Shown piece after piece: positions 18,760-28,400 of a stretch of 64,000 bases of DNA. The translations under genes and the position numbers were made by a program. Numbering within the stretch: position 1 is the stretch's first letter; the number at the start of each line of letters is the position of its first letter. Origin of the DNA: Flavobacteriales bacterium (GTDB lineage: Bacteria > Bacteroidota > Bacteroidia > Flavobacteriales_F > PHOS-HE28); the NCBI GenBank assembly GCA_016700415.1, contig CP065018.1:496001-560000 (forward strand), read 5' to 3'. A model generated the notes under the pieces. It saw nothing but the letters and a program-made list of their open reading frames with translations. It had not been told where the DNA came from and ran no database searches.

Positions 18760-19286
18760 TTGCAGCGGTTGTTCTTTAGGATGATCTTGGCTTCGGCGTT
18801 ACCCATTTTCTTGCTTTTCAACCAGTCCGCGCAGGCCCCTTTGGTATTGCCTTGGGCCTTTTGGGCCCAGCCGCGGTTGTTGTAGGCTTCCTGATCTTCG
18901 GGGTCCAATTGAAGCACTGTGTTGAAATCCTGGATGGCGAGGTCCTGCTTGCCCAGTTTGCCATACGCACTGCCCCGGCTGGTGTAGGCCCACAAGTGGT
19001 CCTTCTTGCGCTCGATCACAGAGGTGAAGTCGGCGATGGCAGCGTCGTATTCACGCTGCAGGCTATGGCAGAAACCGCGTTGGAGATAAGCGTTGAGGTA
19101 TTCCGGGTCCGCCGCGAGGACTTCCGTGTATATGTCGACGGCCTTCGCATAGCCACCGTTGTTGTACGCCTGCTCCCCTTTATGGAAAAGGGCGTCGATA
19201 TCCGCGCCGGACGCCGCGACCGGCTCCTGTGCCATGGACACTTGGGTCAGGAGAAGCATGGCTGGAAAGAGCAGCGTTTTCATCAT
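18756..19286 (-). CDS. Periplasmic/secreted TPR protein
   Basis: A 176-aa protein with a signal peptide (MKTLLFPAMLLLTQVSMAQ) followed by about four tetratricopeptide repeats. Typical TPR residues are visible: AYNNGGYAKAVDIYTEVLAADP, YLNAYLQRGFCHSLQREYDAAI, LWAYTSRGSAYGKLGKQDLAI and AYNNRGWAQKAQGN. The last 20 residues (KGACADWLKSKKMGNAEAKI) match the usual ending of short Bacteroidota TPR proteins. It is probably a protein-interaction module. It forms an ATGA-overlapping operon with the small secreted protein downstream. Two ATG codons in tandem (19286 and 19283) could both serve as start. Confidence 0.85.
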   Translation of the reverse strand: MMKTLLFPAMLLLTQVSMAQEPVAASGADIDALFHKGEQAYNNGGYAKAVDIYTEVLAADPEYLNAYLQRGFCHSLQREYDAAIADFTSVIERKKDHLWAYTSRGSAYGKLGKQDLAIQDFNTVLQLDPEDQEAYNNRGWAQKAQGNTKGACADWLKSKKMGNAEAKIILKNNRCK

Positions 19287-19363
19287 ATCTGGCCGTTCAT
19301 ACGCAGGAGAGGAGGCGCGGTTTCAACTGTACTGCATGAAACCTCCGGTATGGTGGCTTCGTA

Positions 19364-19510
19364 ATGAAGGGCAAAACCATCCGGAAAATGAAAAAGCCGA
19401 ATAACAACGTGGCCATGCGCACATTGGTGATGGCCGCGGTCCTGGTCATGGGATTAGTGGCCACCCTGCTGGCCAAGGGCCTCATCTCCACTGCGCTGCT
19501 GGCCTCCTGA
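19364..19510 (+). CDS. Small membrane peptide (48 aa)
   Basis: An ATG at 19364 opens 48 codons ending in TGA at 19508-19510. The N-terminus is strongly basic (MKGKTIRKMKKPNNN). A single hydrophobic helix follows (LVMAAVLVMGLVATLLAKGL), as in a one-pass inner-membrane peptide with the N-terminus inside. It ends 9 bases before the ATG of the 19520 gene, so it may be its leader cistron. It has no known family and was not seen elsewhere in the window, so it could be a chance ORF, but the charge and helix pattern and the tight spacing favour a real gene. Confidence 0.5.
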   Translation: MKGKTIRKMKKPNNNVAMRTLVMAAVLVMGLVATLLAKGLISTALLAS

Positions 19511-19519
19511 TCGGTCCCG

Positions 19520-20629
19520 ATGAGCCTTCGCCGCACTCTTCCTGCCCTGCGGACCCTGTCGTTCATGCTGGCCATGGCCATTTCGGCCATCGGCATGTCG
19601 CAGGGCCGGTTCGTTATCAACGGCCGGCTGAAAGTGGACGGTGGCGGGCTGGACGGTTGCAAGATGGTGGTGTACCGCGACGGGGAAAAATTCAAGACCA
19701 TCTCCGCCGACCTGAATAAGTTCAGCCTGGAACTGGAGTTGAGCAAGAACTATGTGCTTTCCTTCGAAAAGCCCGGTTTCGTCACCAAGAAGTTGTCCTT
19801 CAATACGAACGCCCCGGCCTCTGCATCGCTGATCGGATTCACTCCGTTCGACTTCGTGGTCTCCTTATTCAAGCAATATGACGGCATGAATACGGTCGTC
19901 TTCAACCAACCGGTGGGCATGATCCGGTTTGATGAGAGGCTGGGCGACTTCGACTACGACACGGACTACACGAAAAGCATACAAAGCGCTTTGGAGGCAG
20001 CCCAGGCCGAAGTCGCGCGGAAGCAGCAGGAGGAAGAGCGCGAGCTGGCCGAGGCGGCCAAGCGCAAGGAGCAGGAGGAAAAGGATAAGGCCAAAGCGGA
20101 TGCCCAAACCCAAAAGGAAGCAACAGCCAAGGCAAAAGAAGACGCCAAAGCACAAGCCAAGCAGGAAGCTGCGGCACGCGAAGCTCAACAGGCCCGGACC
20201 GCTGAAGTGAAACCTGAACCCAAGCCAGTGGCGCCGCCGCCCATTGTGGAAAAGGAAATACGCAAAGTGCCGAAACCGCGCGCTGCCGCCGTGGCACGTG
20301 CGATCGCAAAACCACGAGAGAACAACGAAGGGCGCAGCCCAACAGCCCCGCGCATCGCTGAGGAGCGATCGCCTGTGGAGCCTGCTTTGGCCCGTGTTTC
20401 CGAGGAACCCCGGCCCAAATTCGAGGCTACGCCCATTGCCATCGTACGCCATCAGGACGTGATCGTGGAGCCCAACCAAGTGGTGACCGTGGTGCGGCTG
20501 GAACGCGGTGCCACGCGAACGGAATACCGCAAGGTGATCCGGAAGTACAGCGGCACGTTCTATTTCAAGGACGGTTCAAGCTGCACCCGCTCCACCTACG
20601 AGAGCGAGGCTTTGGCGGAGGTCCGATAA
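19520..20629 (+). CDS. Secreted coiled-coil protein with carboxypeptidase-regulatory-like N-terminus
   Basis: The 369-aa protein has a signal peptide ending near GMSQG (residue 30). A beta-rich domain follows at about 30-110 (RFVINGRLKVDGGGLDGCKMVVYRDGEK ... YVLSFEKPGFVTKK), in the style of carboxypeptidase-regulatory/CNA-B folds common in Bacteroidota envelope proteins. A highly charged Lys/Glu/Ala coiled coil spans about 160-235 and a Pro/Arg-rich linker about 235-310. The short C-terminal segment (VVTVVRLERGATRTEYRKVI) has a predicted beta character. TolA-like physical tethering is possible, but no homologue is recognised. The gene converges on the DUF5723-like gene with only two bases between stops. 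Confidence 0.75.
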   Translation: MSLRRTLPALRTLSFMLAMAISAIGMSQGRFVINGRLKVDGGGLDGCKMVVYRDGEKFKTISADLNKFSLELELSKNYVLSFEKPGFVTKKLSFNTNAPASASLIGFTPFDFVVSLFKQYDGMNTVVFNQPVGMIRFDERLGDFDYDTDYTKSIQSALEAAQAEVARKQQEEERELAEAAKRKEQEEKDKAKADAQTQKEATAKAKEDAKAQAKQEAAAREAQQARTAEVKPEPKPVAPPPIVEKEIRKVPKPRAAAVARAIAKPRENNEGRSPTAPRIAEERSPVEPALARVSEEPRPKFEATPIAIVRHQDVIVEPNQVVTVVRLERGATRTEYRKVIRKYSGTFYFKDGSSCTRSTYESEALAEVR

Positions 20630-20631
20630 GT

Positions 20632-21873
20632 TCACCACGCAGCCTCAATGTTCAGCGCAAGGGCCTTGCCGCTGAACTCATTGGAGAAGAGCCCGATGGC
20701 ATTGGGCGTATGCAGGCCGATGCGGAAGTGTTTGCCAAGCATGCTTATCAAGCCCGCCGAAGCGCGGAAGTCCCCGAACCCGCCGTACCCGGCACCGATC
20801 GAAACGGCCATGCACTTCGCAAACACCAGGTTGCGCACGATCGTGGCATGAGGCAGATAGCCGGGCAGGTAGCGGTAGTCTACCGATAGTTCATAAGGCT
20901 GCATTCCATGGAAGTTGGATCGCTTGTGGAACTTACCGGCTCCAAGCCGGGCTTCGACCCGTGCAGGCAACGCCCGCATGAAGCTCCCCTTGGAATATCC
21001 AAGCCCGAGGCTGTCCTGCAAGGTCGTTTTGTTCACTAACAACCCGTCCAGGTCCAGAATGTCCTCGACCTCTATGCCCTCATAGCGTATGGTGGAATCC
21101 TTCGTGACGGAAAGAGCGTTGTCGTTCCAAGCGATGAATCCCAAGTCGGTAACGCCCAAAGAGAACACGGCCGTGGACCGGAAGAGTTGGAACCTGTGCC
21201 GCCACTGCACGTTGATGGCCGCACCGATCCCCTTGTTGAAACCGTTCCGTGCCGTATCGCTCCGATGGTATTCCCCGTTAAGTTGAAGTTCAAGGAGCCT
21301 CCCGAAAGGCGCCGTGTAGAGATCGGCCTTTTCAATTTGCCCGGCGTTCAACGCCTGTCCGTTCACCACGGCCAGTTCCACGAAGGACCCGGAATTCCTG
21401 TCCTCCACACCGAGCCCGAAGGTTTGATACGTGACCTGCTCGAACGCACTGGGACCAAGGTGTGCGGTGAGGTCCTCATAGCCCGCATTCCCAAAAAAGG
21501 AAAGGGCATAGACATCCGTGGTAAAACGGATGCCCATTACACTTTGGTAAGCCAGACTGAAGCGCGGCATCCATCCGGTGCGGCCGAAAAATTTGTCCCC
21601 CCACGCATAGGTGGCCATGCCGCCCAGTTCATAACCTGCCCGGTTGGCATTCCCCATGTTGTCCAATGTGCGTTGGCGCACTTCGCTGCTCAAGGCCCCC
21701 CCAAAGTAGATCCCGGTCACCAGATCATTTCGGAGCACGTTCGAATCAAAGCCGGCTGAAACCACCATGGTGAACCGGTGTCCATCGGTCATGATCGGAA
21801 GCGGGAGGGAGTCCTGCTGGGCCGAGACGAGGATCGGGAACAGAATGGGAAGCAGATGCCAGCACCTATTCAT
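20632..21873 (-). CDS. DUF5723-like outer-membrane beta-barrel protein
   Basis: A 413-aa product with a signal peptide (MNRCWHLLPILFPILVSAQQ). The rest is mainly amphipathic strands with aromatic ends (GYELGGMATYAWGDKFFGRTGW, LAYQSVMGIRFTTDVYALSFFG, VSIGAGYGGFGDF), and the C-terminus is KALALNIEAAW. This is the composition of Bacteroidota PorP/PorV-like or DUF5723 outer-membrane barrels. The assignment to DUF5723 is by resemblance only. The gene overlaps the upstream lipoprotein gene by 8 bases and is very probably translated with it, which suggests a barrel-plus-lipoprotein pair at the outer membrane. Confidence 0.75.
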   Translation of the reverse strand: MNRCWHLLPILFPILVSAQQDSLPLPIMTDGHRFTMVVSAGFDSNVLRNDLVTGIYFGGALSSEVRQRTLDNMGNANRAGYELGGMATYAWGDKFFGRTGWMPRFSLAYQSVMGIRFTTDVYALSFFGNAGYEDLTAHLGPSAFEQVTYQTFGLGVEDRNSGSFVELAVVNGQALNAGQIEKADLYTAPFGRLLELQLNGEYHRSDTARNGFNKGIGAAINVQWRHRFQLFRSTAVFSLGVTDLGFIAWNDNALSVTKDSTIRYEGIEVEDILDLDGLLVNKTTLQDSLGLGYSKGSFMRALPARVEARLGAGKFHKRSNFHGMQPYELSVDYRYLPGYLPHATIVRNLVFAKCMAVSIGAGYGGFGDFRASAGLISMLGKHFRIGLHTPNAIGLFSNEFSGKALALNIEAAW

Positions 21874-23470
21874 CGCCGTTCACCGTGTAGTTGGCGCCAA
21901 CGGTCAGCTGCAGATCCATCCGGTAATCACTGTGTAACTGTATGTGTTGGGATTGATCCGCCGTATTGAAGATGGCCGAGATCCGCACTTTTCCGATGGC
22001 TTGAAGCAGGTCCATTTGGTCTGATGATACGTCGAAATCCAGGCGGCTGGAGACGCTCGCGGAGACGGTCCCATCACTGCCCAAGATGCCCGAAGAGACG
22101 GCTCCTCCGGGATATAGGACGGTGAGTACTTGGTCCGCTTCATCCACGATGGCCAGCTCAATGGCCGCGCTGAACGGGAAGCCATTGTCCACGAACAGGT
22201 GCAAGGTGCCGCTTCGCCATGCATGACCGTCCGCATTGCCCGGCAGGTCCAAGGCCACGGTCTTGCGCAGCGTGAGGTCCGTGGCGATCAGGTTCAATGG
22301 GATGTCTATCTCCAGGTCGGCGGAGAGCTTGCTGTCGTGGTAGAGGAAATCATGGCCATTGCTGATGTCACCAAGCGGGTTGATGGTGATGTCCAAGGCA
22401 TAGTCCACCCGGCTTGGCAGGTTTTCGATGAAGAGGTCGATATTGCTGTTGCCTTGGTCAAGGTTGAACGTGTTCAATGCCGATTGGAACATTCCGCCCA
22501 GGTCCAATGCCCGGTCGATGTTCACGGGACCGGATGTGATGGCATGCGTCAAATCAACCGTGTTGCCGGTATTGTTGTTCACCGATCGCAAATAGTGGAT
22601 GTTCGCCCGGGCATCCACACCGATGCCGTTACGGATCTTCAGCCGGGCGGTCACTTGGTCCAGGTCCAAAATTCCGCTGATGTTGTTGAAGAGGTCGAGA
22701 TCGGTGGAGGAGGGGTCCACCGCGATCGTCCGTGTCCCGAAGGAACCCGTGGCATATTGGGGTATGATGTCGTGATAGCTCACCAGCGCCAGCAAGCTGT
22801 CTTGATCGGTTATGGAAATGATCGTGCCGTCAGGGGCATTGGAGTAGCTGATATGTGTGGCCAACGAGTTCACTTGGTCGAACGAAGGACCGCGCATGTC
22901 AAAGACGTAGCCGTCCAACGGCCTGCTGCTGCTGGCCACGCTGGGCGACGCGGGCGTACCCGGAGGCAAATGCTGAACGATGGAGAACGGAATGCCGTTC
23001 AGGGAGGCGCCGGGCAAGGCGAAGTCCCCGATGATCTGGCCGTTCATCATGTTGGTGATTGCGACGTCCACCTGCCCGCTGCGCACTTGCAATTGCGTGA
23101 GTTGGAGGTCATCGATGTCGAAGCGGGTCACATCGTCGTTTGTATTGAAGGTGGCACCGGGTTGGAATTGGATCGGTCCGGGGAAGGGCAGGGCATAGGC
23201 ATATCGGAAACTGGTGTCCGGGGCGGTGAGCACCGTGTCCAAGGAAAGTGCGAACAGTGCACTGGAATAGAGAATATTCACGTTGCCCTGTTGGTCGGTG
23301 GTAAGAATGCTGTCGGGCACAATGTCCCCGATGGTCAACGTGGTTTTGGCCAACGGTGCCAAAAGCTCCAAGTCCCATTGGGGCGGTGCGGGGTCCTTCT
23401 GACAGCCGGAAAGGGCCGCCGCCGCGCAGAGCACGCATGCGAACAGAGATCTGGAGGGGAGGCCGCTCAT
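21866..23470 (-). CDS. Large outer-membrane-type lipoprotein of unknown function
   Basis: The 534-aa product starts at ATG 23470 with a textbook lipoprotein signal (RSLFACVLCAAAALSGC, Cys in a LSGC lipobox). The frame stays open 70 codons further upstream, but that extension is Arg/Ser-rich, has no signal and would occupy the promoter region. The mature part is beta-rich: N-terminal WDLELLAPLAKTTLTIGDIV, then many D-x-D and L-x-L strands such as DVTRFDIDDLQLTQLQV and VTARLKIRNGIGVDARANI. No catalytic motif is seen. It is encoded directly before, and overlaps, the barrel gene, which suggests a joint envelope function. Confidence 0.78.
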   Translation of the reverse strand: MSGLPSRSLFACVLCAAAALSGCQKDPAPPQWDLELLAPLAKTTLTIGDIVPDSILTTDQQGNVNILYSSALFALSLDTVLTAPDTSFRYAYALPFPGPIQFQPGATFNTNDDVTRFDIDDLQLTQLQVRSGQVDVAITNMMNGQIIGDFALPGASLNGIPFSIVQHLPPGTPASPSVASSSRPLDGYVFDMRGPSFDQVNSLATHISYSNAPDGTIISITDQDSLLALVSYHDIIPQYATGSFGTRTIAVDPSSTDLDLFNNISGILDLDQVTARLKIRNGIGVDARANIHYLRSVNNNTGNTVDLTHAITSGPVNIDRALDLGGMFQSALNTFNLDQGNSNIDLFIENLPSRVDYALDITINPLGDISNGHDFLYHDSKLSADLEIDIPLNLIATDLTLRKTVALDLPGNADGHAWRSGTLHLFVDNGFPFSAAIELAIVDEADQVLTVLYPGGAVSSGILGSDGTVSASVSSRLDFDVSSDQMDLLQAIGKVRISAIFNTADQSQHIQLHSDYRMDLQLTVGANYTVNGDE

Positions 23471-23526
23471 GGTGGGAAAGGTAGGTGACAAGGTTCTTTC
23501 GGTGGACTTGCTCTGGCTTTGGAGCT

Positions 23527-23534
23527 TAAATTTG
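23527..23534 (+). promoter_or_regulatory. Putative Bacteroidota -7 promoter box (TAAATTTG)
   Basis: TAAATTTG fits the Bacteroidota -7 consensus TAnnTTTG exactly and lies 19 bases before the GTG start at 23554. A TTG at 23508-23510 is a possible upstream element with a short 16-base spacer. The sequence is in the 83-bp gap between divergent genes. Confidence 0.5.
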
Positions 23535-23553
23535 CCGCAAGGGTAAAAGCCCG

Positions 23554-24003
23554 GTGGTATTGCTAAAACGACGCATACTTTTTCCTTGGCTGTTGAGCGC
23601 AACGGTGATGTACGGCATCTCCTATGTCTGGCATGGCCTTGCGTTGACGGACATTTCGGAGTTGAAGATCGATCTTTCAACTTATCTCGTGCTTTCCGGG
23701 CTTGCCTATTTGGTGATCGGCCTTGGGTTGGTGACGTTGATGCACATTGGCATTGGCCGAGAATGGATCTCCTTGAAGTCCGGCTTCCCCCTGAAGTGCA
23801 TGATCGCGGGTGCTTGCGCCGGGGTCGTTATCTACTTGGTCATTTTCATGTCCGGGCTTTCTTTTGCGAGCCACGGTCTACAGCACGTGGTGGTGGACGC
23901 GTTGTGGCAGGTGTTCGAGCAGGCCATCGGGGGCTTGATGGTGAGCCTTGGCCTCATCTATGACATGCACCGCAGCTTCATGGAAGCGGAGCGTGTGCAT
24001 TAA
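23554..24003 (+). CDS. Four-helix integral membrane protein of unknown function
   Basis: The 149-aa protein has four hydrophobic segments: about 8-28 (ILFPWLLSATVMYGISYVWH), 44-66 (YLVLSGLAYLVIGLGLVTLM), 82-104 (MIAGACAGVVIYLVIFMSGL) and 118-138 (WQVFEQAIGGLMVSLGLIY). Several histidines and glutamates lie near helix ends. No family is recognised. It starts with GTG and has a good -7 box just upstream. Its stop is 7 bases from the convergent rarA stop. A membrane role is certain in outline, a specific function is not. Confidence 0.75.
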   Translation: MVLLKRRILFPWLLSATVMYGISYVWHGLALTDISELKIDLSTYLVLSGLAYLVIGLGLVTLMHIGIGREWISLKSGFPLKCMIAGACAGVVIYLVIFMSGLSFASHGLQHVVVDALWQVFEQAIGGLMVSLGLIYDMHRSFMEAERVH

Positions 24004-24010
24004 ATACTGG

Positions 24011-25309
24011 TCAACTACCGTACTTGGTTCCCCAAACTTGCTTCAAGTAGGCGGCGAACCCTTGCTCCCTGCGGTTATCACCCGGGTTGTAGAGTGTGGT
24101 CCCGCTCAATTCCTCGGGGAGGAACTCTTGCTCGCTGAAATGTCCCGGGGCATCATGACTGTATTGGTAGTCCTTCCCATGTCCAAGTTCCTTCATCAGT
24201 TTGGTCGGTGCATTGCGCAAATGGATGGGCACCGGGAGATCCCCTTTTTGCTTTACCAGCTCCTGGGCGGCACCGATGGCGAGGTAGCTAGCGTTGCTCT
24301 TAGGCGCGCAGGCCAGATACACGGCGCATTGGGAGAGTACGATCCGGCTTTCAGGCCAGCCGATCATCTGCGCCGCCTGCATGGCGGTGGTGGCCATCAG
24401 CAAAGCGTTCGGGTCAGCATTCCCGATGTCCTCACTGGCCAAGATCAACATCCGCCGGGCAATGAAGAGCGGGTCTTCCCCGCCTTCCACCATCCGTGCC
24501 AGCCAATACACGGCGGCGTTCGGGTCGCTGCCACGCATGCTCTTGATGAAGGCACTGACGATGTCGTAATGCTGTTCGCCCTGTTTGTCATATCGTGCGG
24601 CCGTGGTCTGGACCACCTCATGGACCAGCTCATCGGTGATCACGATGGTCGGCTTTCCAGCACTGTCCCGATGCTCGGGTTTTCCTGCCCGGACACATAG
24701 CTCGAACGTGTTCAGCAGCCTGCGAGCATCACCGCCGCTGGCCCGCATCAATGCGTCCGTTTCCTTGATCTCGATGTGCTTCTGCTTTAACTCGGTATCC
24801 TCCCGCATCGCACGGCGGAGCAGTCCGGTGAGGTCTTCCACCGTAAGGGGTTTCAGCACATAGACCTGTGAACGCGAGAGCAGCGCGCCGATCACCTCGA
24901 AGGAGGGGTTTTCCGTGGTGGCACCGATCAATGTGACCACGCCTTTCTCTACCGCGCCTAAGAGCGAATCCTGTTGTGCTTTGCTGAAGCGGTGGATCTC
25001 GTCGATGAAGAGCACCGCGCTGCGGGAAAACAAACCGCCTCCCCCGGCCTTGGCGATCACCTCCCGGATATCCTTCACCCCGCTGCTGATCGCGCTCAGC
25101 GTGTGGAACGGCCTGTCGAGTTCCTTTGCCAGCAGGCGGGCCATGGTGGTTTTTCCCACTCCGGGCGGCCCCCAGAGGATCATGCTCGGCAGGATCTTGC
25201 CGGCGATGGCTTTCCGGATGATGCCTTCCGGGCCCACCAGATGCCCTTGGCCCACGATCTCATCGAGGGTGGCAGGGCGCATCCGTTCAGCGAGCGGGGT
25301 GGTTTCCAT
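24011..25309 (-). CDS. rarA: Replication-associated recombination protein A (RarA/MgsA)
   Basis: RarA is a cytosolic AAA+ ATPase related to clamp loaders and to RuvB that acts at stalled replication forks. The 432-aa product has the N-terminal MRPATLDEIVGQGHL segment, Walker A GPPGVGKTT (residues 47-55), Walker B VLFIDEIHRF (D103-E104), sensor 1 GATTENPSF, and the C-terminal MgsA domain (YDIVSAFIKSMRGSDPNAAVYW, VYLACAPKSN). Length and start are normal for the family. No operon partners are evident, as the neighbours on this strand are separate units. Confidence 0.96.
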   Translation of the reverse strand: METTPLAERMRPATLDEIVGQGHLVGPEGIIRKAIAGKILPSMILWGPPGVGKTTMARLLAKELDRPFHTLSAISSGVKDIREVIAKAGGGGLFSRSAVLFIDEIHRFSKAQQDSLLGAVEKGVVTLIGATTENPSFEVIGALLSRSQVYVLKPLTVEDLTGLLRRAMREDTELKQKHIEIKETDALMRASGGDARRLLNTFELCVRAGKPEHRDSAGKPTIVITDELVHEVVQTTAARYDKQGEQHYDIVSAFIKSMRGSDPNAAVYWLARMVEGGEDPLFIARRMLILASEDIGNADPNALLMATTAMQAAQMIGWPESRIVLSQCAVYLACAPKSNASYLAIGAAQELVKQKGDLPVPIHLRNAPTKLMKELGHGKDYQYSHDAPGHFSEQEFLPEELSGTTLYNPGDNRREQGFAAYLKQVWGTKYGS

Positions 25310-25359
25310 GTTCGGGGGAGTGCGAAATTACCCCATGCCCAAGAGATCCTGAACAGACC

Positions 25360-25401
25360 CATTGACGAAAGCCCCCGCTGATGGCGAGGGCTTTCATCAA
25401 T
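25360..25401 (-). terminator. Long hairpin downstream of the giant surface-protein gene
   Basis: A long imperfect stem, CATTGA-c-GAAAGCCC-c-CGC / GCG-a-GGGCTTTC-a-TCAATG around a TGATG loop, lies 14 bases past the stop of the 25416-34544 gene. No clear U-tract follows on the minus strand, so termination or 3'-end protection are both possible. Confidence 0.65.
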
Positions 25402-25415
25402 GGATATCAAGAAGA

Positions 25416-28400
25416 TCAGGGCCTGTACATGATCTTGCCTGTTGCTTCTTTGCCGTTCAGCATGATGCGGTAGAAGAAGAGGCCGCCACTTGTGCTTTCA
25501 GGCTTGAATGCCAAGGCCACCTTGGTACCTTTTTCCACCTCGCCGTCGAAGAGGGTGGCGACGTTGTGGCCGAGCATGTCCATCACGATCACCGTGGCAC
25601 GGCCATGGGCCTCGCTGGTAAAGCTGATCATGCTCTCATGTCGGAAGGGGTTCGGGGCAACCTGTACCTTGTCGATGACCACGGCGTCCGCAGTGGCGTG
25701 CTGGTTCAGCGGTGCTGCTTCACCGTCGCCCATCACGTGGATCACCTGCGTGGTGCTGGCGGTATTCCCGCATGCGTCCATCGCGGTATAGGTCCTGGTG
25801 ATGGTGTAACCGCTTTCGCAGTCGCCCTTACCGGTCTCCTCGCTCATGTTCACCTCCACGTCCATGTCGCAGTTGTCCGTGGCCGAGCACTTATCTGCAA
25901 CCGGGATCGAATTGCAATCCACGGTCACTTCGGAAGACACACAGCTCAGCACCGGCGCTTGGTTATCGGTGATGTAGATCATCTGGACGCAGTTCTCCTC
26001 ATTGTTGTCCTCGTCCCTGAAGGTCCACGTGCGTGTCACCGTCACGGGGCAGATGCCGCTGGTAATGTCCTCATAGGTGAAGAAGTTCACCAGCGGGCAA
26101 TCCGGGTTCTTGCGTGTGATGGGGATGCCGATGTCCTCCGGGTCGATGGAAGCACCGCATTCCACAGTGGTGACTGCAGGAGCGCAGGAGATGATGATCG
26201 GTGCTTCACATTCCGTTTTGCAACCGATCACTGTGATCACCTGTGTAGCGGAAGCTGTGTTGCCACAGGCATCGGTGGCGGTGAAAGTCCGCTCGACCGT
26301 ATAGCTGCTTTCATCCGGTCCGGGGATCATTACGTCCTCCACATGTACGGTGAGGTCGTTCTTGCAATCCGACGCCCAGACGTCCTTGGGCTGGAAAGGA
26401 ACCTTATCACATTCCACGGTGATGTCGGCAGGAACGTTCATCAGCACGGGGTCCTGGGTGTCCGTGACCAAGATGGTCTGGGTGCAGGTCTCCTCATTCC
26501 CCTCCACGTCGCGGAAGGTCCAATGACGCGTGACGGTGATCGGGCAGATGCCGCTGAATTCGTCGTAGTAGTTGAAGTAATCCACCAACGGGCAGTCGGG
26601 GTCCTTCCTGGTGATGGGAGTTCCGATATCATCCGGGTCTAAGGAACTTCCGCATTCCACATTGATCACGGCCGGGCCGCAGTCGATGATGATCGGCGCC
26701 TCGCAGCCTCCACAATCCTGCGGAAGGGCCTGTGCCGTGGCCGTGCTGGTGCAGCCATTGGCTCCGGTCACCACCAAGGTATAGGTTCCGGCATCGGCAA
26801 CCTCGGGGTTTTGCTGAGTGCTGCTGAAGCCGTTCGGACCGCTCCATGCGAAGGTGCCGTTGCCATAACCGTGCAGGGTCACCGTATGCGTGGTGCAATC
26901 GATCATGCCACCGGATGCTTGTGCGCCTGGCGGGGTGATGATCTGGTCCACCATGGCGGTGGCCGTGGCGGAACAACCGTTGAGAGGATCGGTCACGGTG
27001 AGCACGTAGCTGCCGATGGCCGATACCGTCGGGTCTTCCATGCTGCTGGTGAACCCACCAGGTCCGCTCCAGCTGAAGGTTGCTCCGGAGGAAGTGCTTC
27101 CACCGTTGAGCGTAACAGTTGTAGCGGCGCAGGTGAGGGTACCGCCGGTGGCTGTGGCTCCAGGTGCATTGCTATCGGCATGTACAGTAGCCGTTGCCGT
27201 GCTCTGGCAACCGTTGCTTCCCGTCACCGTGAGGGCGTACGTGCCAGCCTCCGTTACCACAGGATTCTGCAAGCTGCTGGTGAATCCGTTGGGTCCGGTC
27301 CAAGCGAAGCTGCCGTTGCCGGTGCCTTGCAAGGTGATCGAGCTGACGTTGCAGTTGAGCGTTCCGCCAGCGGCTTGTGCACCGGGAACCACGTTATCCA
27401 GGATCACATCAGCGTTATCGGTGCTGGTGCAACCGTTGGTGCCGGTGACCACGAGGACGTAGTTGCCAGCCTCCGTTACCACAGGATTCTGCAAGCTGCT
27501 GGTAAAGCCGTTGGGTCCGGTCCAAGCGAAGCTGCCGTTGCCAGTGCCTTGCAGGGTGATCGAGCTGACGTTACAGTTGAGCGTTCCGCCAGCGGCCTGT
27601 GCGCCGGGGACGGTTCCGTCCTGTTCCACTTCAGCCGTTGCCGTGCTGGTGCAGCCGTTGCTTCCGGTCACCGTTAAGGTGTACGTACCGGCGGTGCCAA
27701 CTGTCGGGTTCTGCAAGCTGCTGGTGAATCCGTTGGGTCCGGTCCATGCGAAGGTTCCGTTGCCGGTGCCTTGCAAGGTGATCGAGCTGACGTTGCAGTT
27801 AAGCGTTCCGCCAGCGGCCTGTGCGCCGGGGACGGTTCCGTCCTGTTCCACTTCAGCCGTTGCCGTGCTGGTGCAGCCGTTGCTTCCGGTCACCGTTAAG
27901 GTGTACGTACCGGCGGTGCCAACTGTCGGGTTCTGCAAGCTGCTGGTAAAGCCGTTGGGTCCGGTCCAAGCGAAGCTGCCGTTGCCGGTGCCTTGCAAGG
28001 TGATCGAGCTGACGTTACAGTTGAGCGTTCCGCCAGCGGCCTGTGCGCCGGGGACGGTTCCATCCTGTTCCACTTCAGCCGTTGCCGTGCTGGTGCAGCC
28101 GTTGCTTCCGGTCACCGTTAAGGTGTACGTACCGGCGGTGCCAACTGTCGGGTTCTGCAAGCTGCTGGTGAATCCGTTGGGTCCGGTCCAAGCGAAGGTT
28201 CCGTTGCCGGTGCCTTGCAAGGTGATCGAGCTGACGTTGCAGTTAAGCGTTCCGCCAGCGGCTTGTGCACCGGGAACCACGTTATCCAGGATCACATCCG
28301 CGTTGGCAGTGCTGGTGCAGCCGTTGGTGCCGGTGACCACGAGGACGTAGTTGCCAGCCTCCGTTACCACAGGATTCTGCAAGCTGCTGGTAAAGCCGTT

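Noticed and set aside
17819..19286. A defence island around the restriction relic
   Set aside because: The neighbours (SiaC-like protein, secreted protein, TPR protein) show no nuclease, helicase, TIR or other immune-effector motifs.
22130..23488. 452-codon plus-strand open frame opposite the lipoprotein gene
   Set aside because: No signal, no domain, Val/Gly/His/Arg-rich shadow composition; the minus-strand frame has a clear lipobox.
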